Positions 17,635 to 26,760 of a DNA stretch of 64,000 nucleotides are shown one piece after another. Source of the DNA: Alteromonas ponticola (lineage in GTDB: Bacteria > Pseudomonadota > Gammaproteobacteria > Enterobacterales > Alteromonadaceae); the NCBI RefSeq assembly GCF_012911815.1, contig NZ_JAATNW010000001.1, positions 372,001 through 436,000 on the forward strand, given 5' to 3'. The stretch's first letter is position 1. Each line of letters starts with the position of its first letter. Below the pieces are notes generated by a model. It was not told the origin of the DNA. It worked only from the letters and a program-made list of their open reading frames with translations, and searched no databases. The position numbers and the translations under genes were made by a program.

Positions 17635-20600
17635 TTAAGGGTTTAATTGAATTACTGTGGTACCTTGAGCAACACCTTCTTCATTGTAGAAGGTGACGCC
17701 GCCCATGTAGGTTTCTTCGCTGTCAAGACCACGAGTCAATACACGAATCATATTGAAACGGTCTTCAATGGCGCGCGAAGAGCCCATAACACGGGTATTT
17801 GGATTAGGTGCACTTGGTGTCCATACTGACATGGTATAATCAGTAGAAGCTTCACCTGCTAAACCAAACCCGAAGACTTGTGTTACATAGAATGCGTTAC
17901 CTGCTCCATTTAATGGCTCTGGATTAACCAGTAACACTTCTTCGTTGGAATCGACATTACCTGACGACCCTACATTGACACAGTTACTTGGATACGGATT
18001 ACAAGCAAAAACGTCCAGGTCTAAGTCTGCGCCTGCCACTGCCGTGTCTTCGTTAGACAGCTTAAAGCGCGCAACTTTTGTTCCTTCAGGTACAGCCCAC
18101 CCCATCACACTATAGCCCTGGTCATTGACAGTAGCAGCGCTCTTAGTGGCAGGCACAAACCCAGCATAATCAAGACTGGTGCGACCTGAATACAGCATCT
18201 GCACAGGGAACGATGCACGTCCACGGTTCAAATCAAGTGACAAGTACTCTGGAACGTCAATGTCTTTAATCATTCCAACGTTGATGGCAACTGGGCTGCG
18301 CACAGTAGTGCCGTCAGCAGCTTCCAGTATTACTGCACCGAAATGGTAGCCAATAGGCGTAGCATCATCGCGAGTGAAAGTTATACTGTAGCTTGCTTTA
18401 CCATCTGCAGTAACTTCAAGCAGATCGCTAGCAGTCTCAACACCGGCACCATCGTAAGTCGCAACTTCGACACCTAAGTCTTCCAGACCTTCGATGGAAA
18501 CCGTGTAGCTGCCGCCCGCACCCGTCATGTCAGTAACGGTACGCGAAACAGTTTTCGAAGACAGCAAATCACCAATCGCAATAGACGGATAGTTCAACTG
18601 ACTTGGATCCAGTGAGAAGCCGTTTGCCTGTAACTCAGCACAATTGGTTGCCGAGGTGTTTTCAACAAAGCCGGTATTGCCAACGCCACACAAGAATGCC
18701 AAATAGTCAGCATATTCTGTGTTATACGTCAGGCGTGGGTCCATTGCTGGAACCGGGTCAGCATGACCAGCACCAAAGTCGAACGGATCAGCTGCCACTT
18801 CACCACCTGCTCTCATTACATCTTGATAAGCAGTGGTCATTAGCGCTGACTTATGTTGCGCTGGCGTCCAGTCTGGATACTGTTCTTTAAGCAGCGCAGC
18901 CATACCCGCAATATGGGGTGATGACATTGACGTACCGCTTAAGTAACGAACCTGTTCGCCTTGTGCACCAAACATCGGTGTAGAAGACGTTGCCGCAAGA
19001 ATGTTCACACCCGGTGCAGTAATGTCAGGCTTGATTAAATCGTAAGTAGACGCATTAGGGCCACGCGATGAGAAGCCGGCCATGATGTTGCCTTCTTCTG
19101 CTACTTCCATGAATGAACCTGCACTCATCAGTACGGTCATTTCCTCACCGCCTTCGATGGCGGCCTTCAGCGACTCACCTACAGCATTTGATACCATGCC
19201 GCCAGGGATTTCTGCTTCAAACTCACCACCCATCACGGTAATCGGACTGGTGGTGGTATAGACAACAACGCCCTTAGCACCTGCAAGCTGTGCACGCTCA
19301 ACTTTTTGGTCAAATGCACAGGCTCCGCGGGAAATAAGTACAACATTTCCGTCGACTTCTGCCGCATTATCTAATGGAGTTGCTGTTTCGCCATCGGCGA
19401 AGCAGCCTAGCAGCGGTTCAGCGATTACCAGTGTTTCTTCAACTGGGCCAGACTCAAGTAGCGGCTTAGTAATAGCACCTTCAGTGAATGAATATTTGTC
19501 ACTTGGGTCACGCGAGGTGACTTCCAGTGCGTTGGTTGCACGCATACCATCATAGGTAGACGCGGCTACTGACATAACCCATGGAGCTGGCGTACCAACC
19601 GTTTCCACATCAGGGCCTGAGTTACCCGCAGATACCGATACGAATACGCCTGCATCTGCAGCACGCAACATGGCGGCGGTGGGCGGAACAGTCAAATCTG
19701 TGCGGCTGCCACCGATTGAATAGTTAATAACATCGACGCCATCAGCTACCGCCTGATCGATACCGGCCATGGTATCGCCGTAGAAACAGCCTCTTTCATC
19801 ATCACCTTCAGGTGTAGTGTAATCTGAGTTCCAGCACACTTTGTACATGGCAACACGCGCACGCGGGGCGATACCCGACATAACACCAATTTCTGCACCA
19901 TTTTTAATAGCGGTAACACCTTCATTACCCGCAGCCGTACCTGCGGTATGGCTTCCATGGCCATCTGAATCGCGCGGCGATGCAGTTTCGCCCAATGCGT
20001 ATTGTACATCGTACACAGATTCAAACGCGTCTTTGAAATAACGCGCACCAACTAATTTATTGTTACAGGCAAAAGTTGCATCTTCGCCTTGGTCGCACGC
20101 ACCCGTCCAGCCTAGCGCAGCCGGGTCTGAATAAGAGCCATCATCGGCGAAACTTGGGTTTTCAGGTGTAATACCTGTATCTAAAATACCAACGAAGACA
20201 TCTTCACCTTTGATACCTAAAGTATGTTGGCCACCGGCACCGGTCAGACCTAAAAACTCAGGAGTGTTGGATGTGGTAGGTTGATGTAATTCATCTTCCC
20301 ATACGTTGGCTACATCAGGATGCTGACGCAATGCAGCAACTTGAGATTTGTTTAGTTTTGCTGAGAAACCGTTGAAACTGTGCACATAGTTGTGAATCAC
20401 AGTCACGTTGCCAAGGTCTTTGGCCAATTTGTCCTGTTTAGCACTTAATGCCTTGGTGTAGGCTTTCATGCGTGACGATTGCGCGTTGTAGCGGTTTCCA
20501 ACCTGCGCAACTAACTGGTTGCTTGGAATCAATTCGCCTAATGCTTCAGCCTGAGCAATACCGGCTGGTTGTTTTAGTTGTACGATATATAAACCAGAGG

Positions 20601-20742
20601 CTTTAACACCATTGGTGGCATTTGCGTTCTTGCTTACAATAGGGGTATTAGGAAGTACTTCCTGGGCGGATGCTGCTGCAGTGAGTGAAGCAGTAACAGC
20701 CAGGGACACCATTGTCCCAACAACACTTTTTTTGAATATCAT
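17635..20742 (-). CDS. Secreted subtilisin-like serine protease (S8) with I9 propeptide and PA domain
   Basis: The 1035-residue precursor starts after GGGAGA. The signal peptide is residues 1-26 (ending ASA). An inhibitor-I9 propeptide spans about 50-152. The catalytic triad is readable: Asp188 in GILDTG, His262 in DGHGSH and Ser605 in GTSMSSPH, with oxyanion Asn374 in SAGNSGP. A PA domain is inserted between His and Ser (about 430-545), as in plant subtilases and C5a-peptidase-like enzymes. Residues 740-1035 are Fn3-like and beta-rich, and no C-terminal anchor is seen. It should be an extracellular peptidase giving amino acids from protein. The 466 bases upstream are AT-rich and hold no other gene. 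Confidence 0.93.
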   Translation of the reverse strand: MIFKKSVVGTMVSLAVTASLTAAASAQEVLPNTPIVSKNANATNGVKASGLYIVQLKQPAGIAQAEALGELIPSNQLVAQVGNRYNAQSSRMKAYTKALSAKQDKLAKDLGNVTVIHNYVHSFNGFSAKLNKSQVAALRQHPDVANVWEDELHQPTTSNTPEFLGLTGAGGQHTLGIKGEDVFVGILDTGITPENPSFADDGSYSDPAALGWTGACDQGEDATFACNNKLVGARYFKDAFESVYDVQYALGETASPRDSDGHGSHTAGTAAGNEGVTAIKNGAEIGVMSGIAPRARVAMYKVCWNSDYTTPEGDDERGCFYGDTMAGIDQAVADGVDVINYSIGGSRTDLTVPPTAAMLRAADAGVFVSVSAGNSGPDVETVGTPAPWVMSVAASTYDGMRATNALEVTSRDPSDKYSFTEGAITKPLLESGPVEETLVIAEPLLGCFADGETATPLDNAAEVDGNVVLISRGACAFDQKVERAQLAGAKGVVVYTTTSPITVMGGEFEAEIPGGMVSNAVGESLKAAIEGGEEMTVLMSAGSFMEVAEEGNIMAGFSSRGPNASTYDLIKPDITAPGVNILAATSSTPMFGAQGEQVRYLSGTSMSSPHIAGMAALLKEQYPDWTPAQHKSALMTTAYQDVMRAGGEVAADPFDFGAGHADPVPAMDPRLTYNTEYADYLAFLCGVGNTGFVENTSATNCAELQANGFSLDPSQLNYPSIAIGDLLSSKTVSRTVTDMTGAGGSYTVSIEGLEDLGVEVATYDGAGVETASDLLEVTADGKASYSITFTRDDATPIGYHFGAVILEAADGTTVRSPVAINVGMIKDIDVPEYLSLDLNRGRASFPVQMLYSGRTSLDYAGFVPATKSAATVNDQGYSVMGWAVPEGTKVARFKLSNEDTAVAGADLDLDVFACNPYPSNCVNVGSSGNVDSNEEVLLVNPEPLNGAGNAFYVTQVFGFGLAGEASTDYTMSVWTPSAPNPNTRVMGSSRAIEDRFNMIRVLTRGLDSEETYMGGVTFYNEEGVAQGTTVIQLNP

Positions 20743-21208
20743 TTGCGTCTCCCGATGACACAGTTTTTATCATTCTTATCAGGGAGGGATGTAGGGAATA
20801 AAGCCGATACGACTTCCATCAATACAACAACCCCGATGGCTCTTTGTGAATCTAACTACAAGATTCGGTTGGCTTATTTTTATTATTATTAGAATGTTAT
20901 GTTTCCAGCTCGGTGCTGAAAAACAAATTTTTAACAAACATAAACCGTGCCACTTTAAAAATAACAAATAAAAACAGTGCGTTACTAAATCATGAAAAAA
21001 TTTCAGGTTTTGATCTGTAAAATATACTGACAATGAGGAGGGGGTTTAATCTTCTGAATGATTAAATTGACGTAATAAACGAAATGGGCATTTCTATGAT
21101 TAGAGTAAATTAGTATGAAACGGTTAATATTGGGATATTTAACGATCTTTTTACATGTCAGGAAATTTTACGACCCGCTGTATAGCAAGTAAACAGCGGG
21201 CCACAGAG
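20743..21208. other. AT-rich spacer between the protease and thiolase genes
   Basis: This holds the protease upstream region and, at 21174-21200, a hairpin after the thiolase. An 84-codon minus-strand frame (20779-21033) has an unlikely composition and no ribosome site, so I do not call it. Confidence 0.6.
21174..21200 (-). terminator. Hairpin after the thiolase gene, possible terminator
   Basis: CCCGCTGT (21174-21181) pairs with ACAGCGGG (21193-21200) around an 11-base loop, eight bases after the stop. The T-tract is poor on the minus strand. Confidence 0.5.
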
Positions 21209-22384
21209 CTACATCATCTCAACTGCAAGCGCGACAGCTTCGCCACCGCCAATGCATAATGTCGCCACACCTTTAGATAAATTTTTCGCTTTTAGCGCGT
21301 GAAGCAGGGTGACCAGAATTCGTGCACCTGATGCACCAATCGGGTGCCCTAATGCACACGCCCCTCCATGTATGTTCACTTTTGCTTCATCCAAACCCAG
21401 TTTGCTAATTGCTAACATGGTGACCATGGCAAAAGCTTCGTTAATTTCGAACAAATCAACGTCATCTTTGTTCCAGTTTGCTTTTTGTAGTACCTTCTCG
21501 ACCGCGTCTACCGGGGCCACCGTGAAATTCTCTGGCTCAATTGAGTTGGTAGCATGGGCAACAATTCTGGCAATAGGCTGCATGCCCTGCTCTTTCGCCT
21601 TGGTTTCGCTCATTACCAGCAAAGCGGCAGCACCGTCAGAGATGGAGCTTGAGTTGGCGGCAGTGACGGTACCATCCTTTTTAAAAGCCGGACGAAGTTG
21701 AGGAATTTTATCAGGACGCGCTGAGCCTGGACCTTCATCGGTATCAACCACAGTCTCGCCTTTGCGAGAGGTAACGGTGACTGGCGCAATTTCATTTTTA
21801 AATGCACCTAATTCGATAGCCGCATTGGCTTTTGACAAAGAGCTCAGGGCAAATTCATCCATCTTTTCACGGGTAATGCCTTCATTATCAGCGGTAGCCT
21901 GCGCAAAGCAGCCCATGGCCTGGCCATCGTACGCGTTTTCCAGCCCGTCCAGCATCATATGATCGATAACCTGGCCGTGGCCCATACGATATCCCGATCT
22001 TGCTTTTGGCAGCATATAAGGTGCGTTTGACATACTTTCCATGCCCCCCGCCAGTACGACTTCTGCGCTACCTGCTTTTATCAGGTCACTGGCCATCATC
22101 ACGGCTTTTAAGCCAGAACCACACACCTTATTAATTGTGGTGACACCCGCACCTAAGGGCAAGCCTGCTTTTAATGAAGCCTGACGTGCCGGAGATTGAC
22201 CTAAACCTGCGGGCAGCACACAACCCATGATGACTTCATCAACGAGATTGACATCAACGCCACTGCAGGCAGCTCCAATTGCCACTGCGCCTAACTCTGT
22301 TGCTGATACGGAAGACAGACCGCCATTAAAGCTGCCCATTGGAGTTCGCTTTGCTGCGACAATCACTACAGAATCGGTATTCAT
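21209..22384 (-). CDS. Acetyl-CoA C-acetyltransferase (thiolase)
   Basis: The 391-residue protein is a full-length biosynthetic/degradative thiolase. The nucleophile is Cys88 in NKVCGSGLKAV. The C-terminal motifs GGACALGHPIGASGARI and CIGGGEAVAL give the catalytic His and second Cys. It interconverts acetoacetyl-CoA or longer 3-ketoacyl-CoA with acetyl-CoA. It is divergent from liuR, sharing a 293-base regulatory spacer, which suggests control by LiuR and use of acetoacetyl-CoA derived from leucine or related products. No acetoacetate CoA-transferase gene lies in the window, so this link is inference. Confidence 0.93.
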   Translation of the reverse strand: MNTDSVVIVAAKRTPMGSFNGGLSSVSATELGAVAIGAACSGVDVNLVDEVIMGCVLPAGLGQSPARQASLKAGLPLGAGVTTINKVCGSGLKAVMMASDLIKAGSAEVVLAGGMESMSNAPYMLPKARSGYRMGHGQVIDHMMLDGLENAYDGQAMGCFAQATADNEGITREKMDEFALSSLSKANAAIELGAFKNEIAPVTVTSRKGETVVDTDEGPGSARPDKIPQLRPAFKKDGTVTAANSSSISDGAAALLVMSETKAKEQGMQPIARIVAHATNSIEPENFTVAPVDAVEKVLQKANWNKDDVDLFEINEAFAMVTMLAISKLGLDEAKVNIHGGACALGHPIGASGARILVTLLHALKAKNLSKGVATLCIGGGEAVALAVEMM

Positions 22385-22417
22385 ACCATCTCCTCTTTAA
22401 TTAATTCTGCTTAAAGT

Positions 22418-22455
22418 GTACTTAAGGCGTGAACACTCGCCTATAGTACTTAAGG
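22418..22455. repeat. Two direct GTACTTAAGG repeats upstream of the thiolase gene
   Basis: The 10-base word GTACTTAAGG occurs at 22418-22427 and 22446-22455, 28 bases start to start. It could be a pair of operator sites for an unknown regulator or chance. Confidence 0.4.
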
Positions 22456-22540
22456 TTTGTTCGTTGGCCCGTTATCGTAACGCTAGGTTGCCAGATATTG
22501 ACGAACCGTTTGCGTTACTTTACCTTAACGTTAATTACAA

Positions 22541-22556
22541 TTTACGTTAACGTAAA
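22541..22556. promoter_or_regulatory. Probable LiuR operator
   Basis: TTTACGTTAACGTAAA is a perfect 16-base palindrome between the divergent thiolase and liuR genes. It resembles the ACGTTAACGT-type palindromes described for LiuR, the MerR-family regulator of branched-chain amino-acid catabolism. A shorter palindrome, TTAACGTTAA, lies at 22525-22534. Binding by the adjacent LiuR is inferred. Confidence 0.65.
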
Positions 22557-22677
22557 CCTGAAGACTCTGCGTGTCAATTTCATCGTTTGTGGTAAAGCGC
22601 GGCGCTGTGTAAAAAGCTTTACAAGAAAAATCGCAGAACAAACAGAACGCATCCTATTATTGATGAGGTAGCCAGTC

Positions 22678-23085
22678 ATGAGTAGCCAACAGCAGGAGCC
22701 AACTTTTTCGATTGGTGAACTGGCACGAGATTACGACATCACCCCCCGTTCTATTCGTTTTTACGAAGAACAGGGCCTGATGAGTCCCGAGCGTACAGGC
22801 CAGAACCGAATTTACACTGGCAAAGACAGAGTCCGATTGAAATTGATACTCAGAGGAAAGAGACTGGGATTTTCGTTAGCGGAAATAAAAAACTTATTCG
22901 AATTATACGATTCAAACCCGAATTCAGCGATGCAGCTTGAGACAATGCTGGCGCTGACCGAACAAAAACGTGCGGTTCTTCGACAACAGTTACACGATAT
23001 TCAGATGTTGATGAACGAACTGGACGACGTCGAGGGACGTTGTCGCGAAGAACTGGCAGAATTGAAAAGAGGAAATATAGTATGA
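22678..23085 (+). CDS. liuR: MerR-family regulator of leucine/isovalerate degradation
   Basis: The 135-residue protein has the MerR winged HTH ([23 protein letters not shown] at residues 12-33, RTGQNRIYT), then a dimerisation coiled coil (about 78-125). It lacks the Cys metal sites of metal sensors, as expected for LiuR. It is the first gene of the liu operon and its TGA overlaps the liuA ATG (ATGA), so the two are translationally coupled. It probably controls its own operon and the divergent thiolase through the palindrome at 22541-22556. Confidence 0.92.
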   Translation: MSSQQQEPTFSIGELARDYDITPRSIRFYEEQGLMSPERTGQNRIYTGKDRVRLKLILRGKRLGFSLAEIKNLFELYDSNPNSAMQLETMLALTEQKRAVLRQQLHDIQMLMNELDDVEGRCREELAELKRGNIV

Positions 23086-24251
23086 ATGCCCCTTACCCTA
23101 CGCTGAATTTTGATCTGGGCGAAGATATCGACATGTTGCGCGATCACGTCTACCAGTTTGCGCAAAAAGAGATCGCCCCCCTGGCCGAAAAAGCGGACGA
23201 AGCGAACGCTTTTCCAAATGAACTGTGGCCAAAGCTAGGCGACATGGGCTTGCTGGGTGTTACCGTATCTGAACAGTACGGTGGCTCGGACATGGGTTAC
23301 CTGGCGCATACGGTCGCCATGGAAGAAGTCAGCCGGGCTTCCGCTGGGATTGGCTTAAGCTATGGTGCTCATTCTAACTTGTGTGTGAACCAGATCTATC
23401 GCAATGGTAACGATGCCCAGCGTGAAAAGTATCTGCCTAAATTGGTGTCGGGTGAGCATATTGGTGCGTTGGCCATGAGTGAACCTAACGCAGGTTCTGA
23501 TGTGGTCAGTATGAAGCTGCGAGCGGAGAAAAAAGGCGATAAGTACATCTTAAATGGAAATAAGATGTGGATCACCAACGGCCCGGACGCACACACCTTT
23601 GTTATTTACGCTAAAACCGATCCGGCAGCCGGTCCCAAGGGGATTACTGCATTTATCGTCGAACGTGGTTTTGCAGGTTTCAGTCAGGCACAAAAGCTCG
23701 ACAAATTAGGTATGCGTTCATCCAATACCTGTGAATTGGTATTCGAAGATTGTGAAGTACCGGAAGAAAACATTCTGGGCAATGTAGGCGAAGGGGTTCG
23801 CATACTGATGAGTGGTCTGGACTATGAGCGTTTAGTATTGTCTGGTGGCCCGTTAGGCATCATGCAGGCCTGTATGGATGCCGTAGTACCCTATATTCAC
23901 GACCGCGAGCAGTTTGGAAAATCCATCGGTCAATTCCAGTTGGTTCAGGGTAAAGTGGCTGATATGTACACTCAGATGAATGCTGCACGCGCTTACGTTT
24001 ATACCGTAGCCAAAGCCTGTGACCGGGGTGAAACCACCCGTAAAGACGCTGCTGGTGCCATTCTGTACTCGGCGGAGCTGGCCACGAAGATGGCGTTAGA
24101 TGCGATTCAGTTGTTAGGCGGTAACGGCTACATTAACGAATACCCTACCGGTCGCTTGCTGCGTGACGCCAAACTCTATGAGATCGGCGCTGGCACGTCT
24201 GAAATTCGCCGCATGCTGATCGGCCGTGAATTGTTTAAAGAATCAGAATAA
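23082..24251 (+). CDS. liuA: Isovaleryl-CoA dehydrogenase
   Basis: The ATG at 23082 follows AGAGGAAATATAGT and gives 389 residues, the family length. The acyl-CoA dehydrogenase fold is complete ([18 protein letters not shown] for FAD). The catalytic base is Glu249 in [15 protein letters not shown], the position specific to isovaleryl-CoA dehydrogenases rather than the later Glu of other acyl-CoA dehydrogenases. It oxidises isovaleryl-CoA to 3-methylcrotonyl-CoA. It overlaps liuR by four bases. An upstream in-frame start inside liuR is rejected. Confidence 0.96.
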   Translation: MNAPYPTLNFDLGEDIDMLRDHVYQFAQKEIAPLAEKADEANAFPNELWPKLGDMGLLGVTVSEQYGGSDMGYLAHTVAMEEVSRASAGIGLSYGAHSNLCVNQIYRNGNDAQREKYLPKLVSGEHIGALAMSEPNAGSDVVSMKLRAEKKGDKYILNGNKMWITNGPDAHTFVIYAKTDPAAGPKGITAFIVERGFAGFSQAQKLDKLGMRSSNTCELVFEDCEVPEENILGNVGEGVRILMSGLDYERLVLSGGPLGIMQACMDAVVPYIHDREQFGKSIGQFQLVQGKVADMYTQMNAARAYVYTVAKACDRGETTRKDAAGAILYSAELATKMALDAIQLLGGNGYINEYPTGRLLRDAKLYEIGAGTSEIRRMLIGRELFKESE

Positions 24252-24274
24252 AACGCGATATAACGCACGTTAAT

Positions 24275-24309
24275 GCTGCGAATACGCAAACAGTATTCGT
24301 GGCTTTTTT
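24275..24309 (+). terminator. Terminator-like hairpin inside the liu operon
   Basis: Between liuA and liuB, GCTGCGAATAC and GTATTCGTGGC form an imperfect stem around a short loop, followed by six Ts (24304-24309). It could end or attenuate transcription between liuA and liuB. Confidence 0.6.
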
Positions 24310-24331
24310 AGGATCAAAAGGAGGGTAACTC

Positions 24332-25939
24332 GTGCCCATTCTTCGTACTGCGGTAAATGCAAAATCTGAAGCGTTCGCAGAAAACGCGCAACATATGCAA
24401 AAGCAGGTTGATGACCTGCAGGAAAAGATTGCTCAAATTAAACAAGGTGGCGGTGAAAAATCCAATGAGCGCCATCAATCCAGAGGTAAATTACTCCCCC
24501 GGGACCGCATAAATGCCTTACTTGATAAGGGCTCACCTTTTCTGGAAATAGGTCAGTTAGCGGCTTGGGAAGTCTACGATGACTATGTGCCGGGTGCGGG
24601 TGTGATTGCCGGTATCGGCCGGGTTTCCGGGGTTGAATGTATGATTGTTGCCAATGATGCAACCGTCAAAGGCGGCACCTACTACCCTCTTACCGTTAAG
24701 AAACATTTGCGCGCGCAGGCGATAGCGGAAGAAAATCACTTGCCGTGCATTTATCTGGTCGATTCGGGCGGGGCGAATCTGCCGAGACAAGACGAAGTCT
24801 TCCCAGACAAAGACCACTTTGGCCGCATTTTCTTTAATCAGGCCAACATGTCAGCGAAAAATATTCCGCAGATTGCGGTGGTGATGGGCTCCTGTACCGC
24901 CGGTGGTGCATACGTCCCAGCCATGGCTGATGTGTCCATTATAGTTAAGGAACAAGGCACTATCTTTTTAGGTGGGCCTCCTTTAGTAAAAGCGGCAACC
25001 GGTGAAGTGGTTTCTGCAGAAGAACTGGGCGGCGGTGATGTGCATACCCGTACCTCCGGTGTCGCAGACCAGCTGGCCAATAATGATCATCACGCGCTGC
25101 AATTAGCCCGCGATGCTGTCGCCAGATTAAACCGCTCAAAGCAAATCAACATGGACATCAAGCCCAGTTGCGACCCGCTTTATGAAAGCAGCGAAATTTA
25201 TGGCATCGTGCCCAAAGATGCGCGTAAAACCTTTGATGTAAAAGAAATTATCGCGCGGATCGTGGACGGGTCGGAATTTGATGAATTCAAACCCCTCTAT
25301 GGGACTACTTTAATATGCGGTTTCGCGCGAATTTTTGGCTACCCGGTTGGGATTGTGGCTAACAACGGAATTTTGTTTGGTGAAAGTGCATTAAAAGGTG
25401 CGCACTTTATTGAGCTGTGCGCCACCCGCAAGATCCCGCTGGTGTTTTTGCAAAATATCACCGGCTTTATGGTCGGAAAACAATATGAAGCAGGCGGTAT
25501 TGCCAAGCACGGAGCCAAGATGGTTACGGCAGTGGCCTGTGCACAAGTACCCAAGCTGACGGTGTTAATCGGCGGAAGTTTTGGTGCGGGTAACTATGGC
25601 ATGTGTGGACGCGCATATGATCCGCGTTTCCTGTTTATGTGGCCCAATGCCAGAATCTCCGTTATGGGCGGTGAGCAGGCTGCCGGAGTGCTGGCCCAGG
25701 TGAAACGGGATCAGAAAGCCAGAGTGGATGAAAGCTGGTCAGAAGAAGAAGAGAAAGCATTCAAACAGCCAATTATTGATACCTATGAATCCCAGGGTCA
25801 CCCCTACTACGCCTCAGCCCGCTTATGGGATGACGGCGTGATTGACCCTGCTGACACGCGCATGGTACTTGGGCTTTCATTATCCGCAGCATTAAACAAA
25901 CCTATTGAAGACACCCGCTTTGGTGTTTTCCGCATGTAA
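24332..25939 (+). CDS. liuB: Methylcrotonyl-CoA carboxylase, carboxyltransferase (beta) subunit
   Basis: The GTG start follows an excellent AGGAGGG site. The 535-residue protein has the two crotonase-like carboxyltransferase halves. Conserved segments include [47 protein letters not shown] and [16 protein letters not shown], which match MCC beta. It transfers CO2 from carboxybiotin on LiuD to 3-methylcrotonyl-CoA, making 3-methylglutaconyl-CoA. It works with LiuD as a cytosolic alpha/beta complex. Confidence 0.96.
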   Translation: MPILRTAVNAKSEAFAENAQHMQKQVDDLQEKIAQIKQGGGEKSNERHQSRGKLLPRDRINALLDKGSPFLEIGQLAAWEVYDDYVPGAGVIAGIGRVSGVECMIVANDATVKGGTYYPLTVKKHLRAQAIAEENHLPCIYLVDSGGANLPRQDEVFPDKDHFGRIFFNQANMSAKNIPQIAVVMGSCTAGGAYVPAMADVSIIVKEQGTIFLGGPPLVKAATGEVVSAEELGGGDVHTRTSGVADQLANNDHHALQLARDAVARLNRSKQINMDIKPSCDPLYESSEIYGIVPKDARKTFDVKEIIARIVDGSEFDEFKPLYGTTLICGFARIFGYPVGIVANNGILFGESALKGAHFIELCATRKIPLVFLQNITGFMVGKQYEAGGIAKHGAKMVTAVACAQVPKLTVLIGGSFGAGNYGMCGRAYDPRFLFMWPNARISVMGGEQAAGVLAQVKRDQKARVDESWSEEEEKAFKQPIIDTYESQGHPYYASARLWDDGVIDPADTRMVLGLSLSAALNKPIEDTRFGVFRM

Positions 25940-25955
25940 CGCGCAAGGAGTTGAA

Positions 25956-26756
25956 ATGGACACTACAACAGAACAACCTATTCTCTACCGCGTTGATGAG
26001 CGCGGCGTGGCTTTTGTAACGTTAAACAAGCCAGCTAAACATAATGCATTTGACGATCATATGATTGCTTTGCTTACCGACACCTTCAAACAAGCGGGCG
26101 CCGACAATAAGGTACGCGCCGTTGTGCTTGAGGCGAAGGGCAAAAGTTTTAGTGCTGGCGCAGATTTAAGCTGGATGCAACGCATGGCCGGCTATAGCCA
26201 CGCTGAGAACGAACAAGACGCGATGGCTTTAGCCACCATGTTACACACCTTACATACTTTGCCCAAAACCACCATCGCCCGGGTCCAGGGTGCTGCCTTT
26301 GGCGGCGCAGTTGGCCTGGTGGCGTGTTGTGATATTGCCATCGGCAGCAAGCTGAGCAAATTCTGCTTAAGTGAAGTGAAAATCGGCTTAATTCCAGCGA
26401 CCATCAGCCCCTATGTTATTGAAGCCATGGGTGAGCGTATCTGTCGTCGCTATTTCCAGACCGCTGAAGTGTTTTCAGCACAGCGCGCCAGACGATTAGG
26501 TTTACTCAGTGAGGCAGTGACGGAAGAAGAACTGGACGTCACCATTGATCAGTTAATTGATCAAATCGTCAAGAACGGCCCTGACGCGGTCGCTCAGGCA
26601 AAGCAGCTGATACGCGAAGTAGCCAACCAGCCTGTCACAGCTGAATTAATGCAGCGCACCAGTAAAATGATTGCCGATATTCGCGTGTCAGAAGAAGGTC
26701 AGGAAGGCTTGCATGCCTTTTTGGAAAAGCGTCCGGCAAAATGGCAGGAGAGCTAA
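25956..26756 (+). CDS. liuC: 3-methylglutaconyl-CoA hydratase (enoyl-CoA hydratase family)
   Basis: The ATG at 25956 follows CAAGGAGTTGAA, and gives 266 residues. The crotonase oxyanion loop is seen in SFSAGADLSWMQRMAGYS and GAAFGGAVGLVACCDIA. Operon position between the MCC subunits specifies methylglutaconyl-CoA as substrate: the enzyme hydrates it to HMG-CoA. It starts 16 bases after liuB. Confidence 0.94.
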   Translation: MDTTTEQPILYRVDERGVAFVTLNKPAKHNAFDDHMIALLTDTFKQAGADNKVRAVVLEAKGKSFSAGADLSWMQRMAGYSHAENEQDAMALATMLHTLHTLPKTTIARVQGAAFGGAVGLVACCDIAIGSKLSKFCLSEVKIGLIPATISPYVIEAMGERICRRYFQTAEVFSAQRARRLGLLSEAVTEEELDVTIDQLIDQIVKNGPDAVAQAKQLIREVANQPVTAELMQRTSKMIADIRVSEEGQEGLHAFLEKRPAKWQES

Positions 26757-26760
26757 CCAC

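Noticed and set aside
20779..21033. 84-codon minus-strand frame upstream of the S8 protease
   Set aside because: AT-rich composition with unlikely protein sequence; it occupies the protease promoter region.
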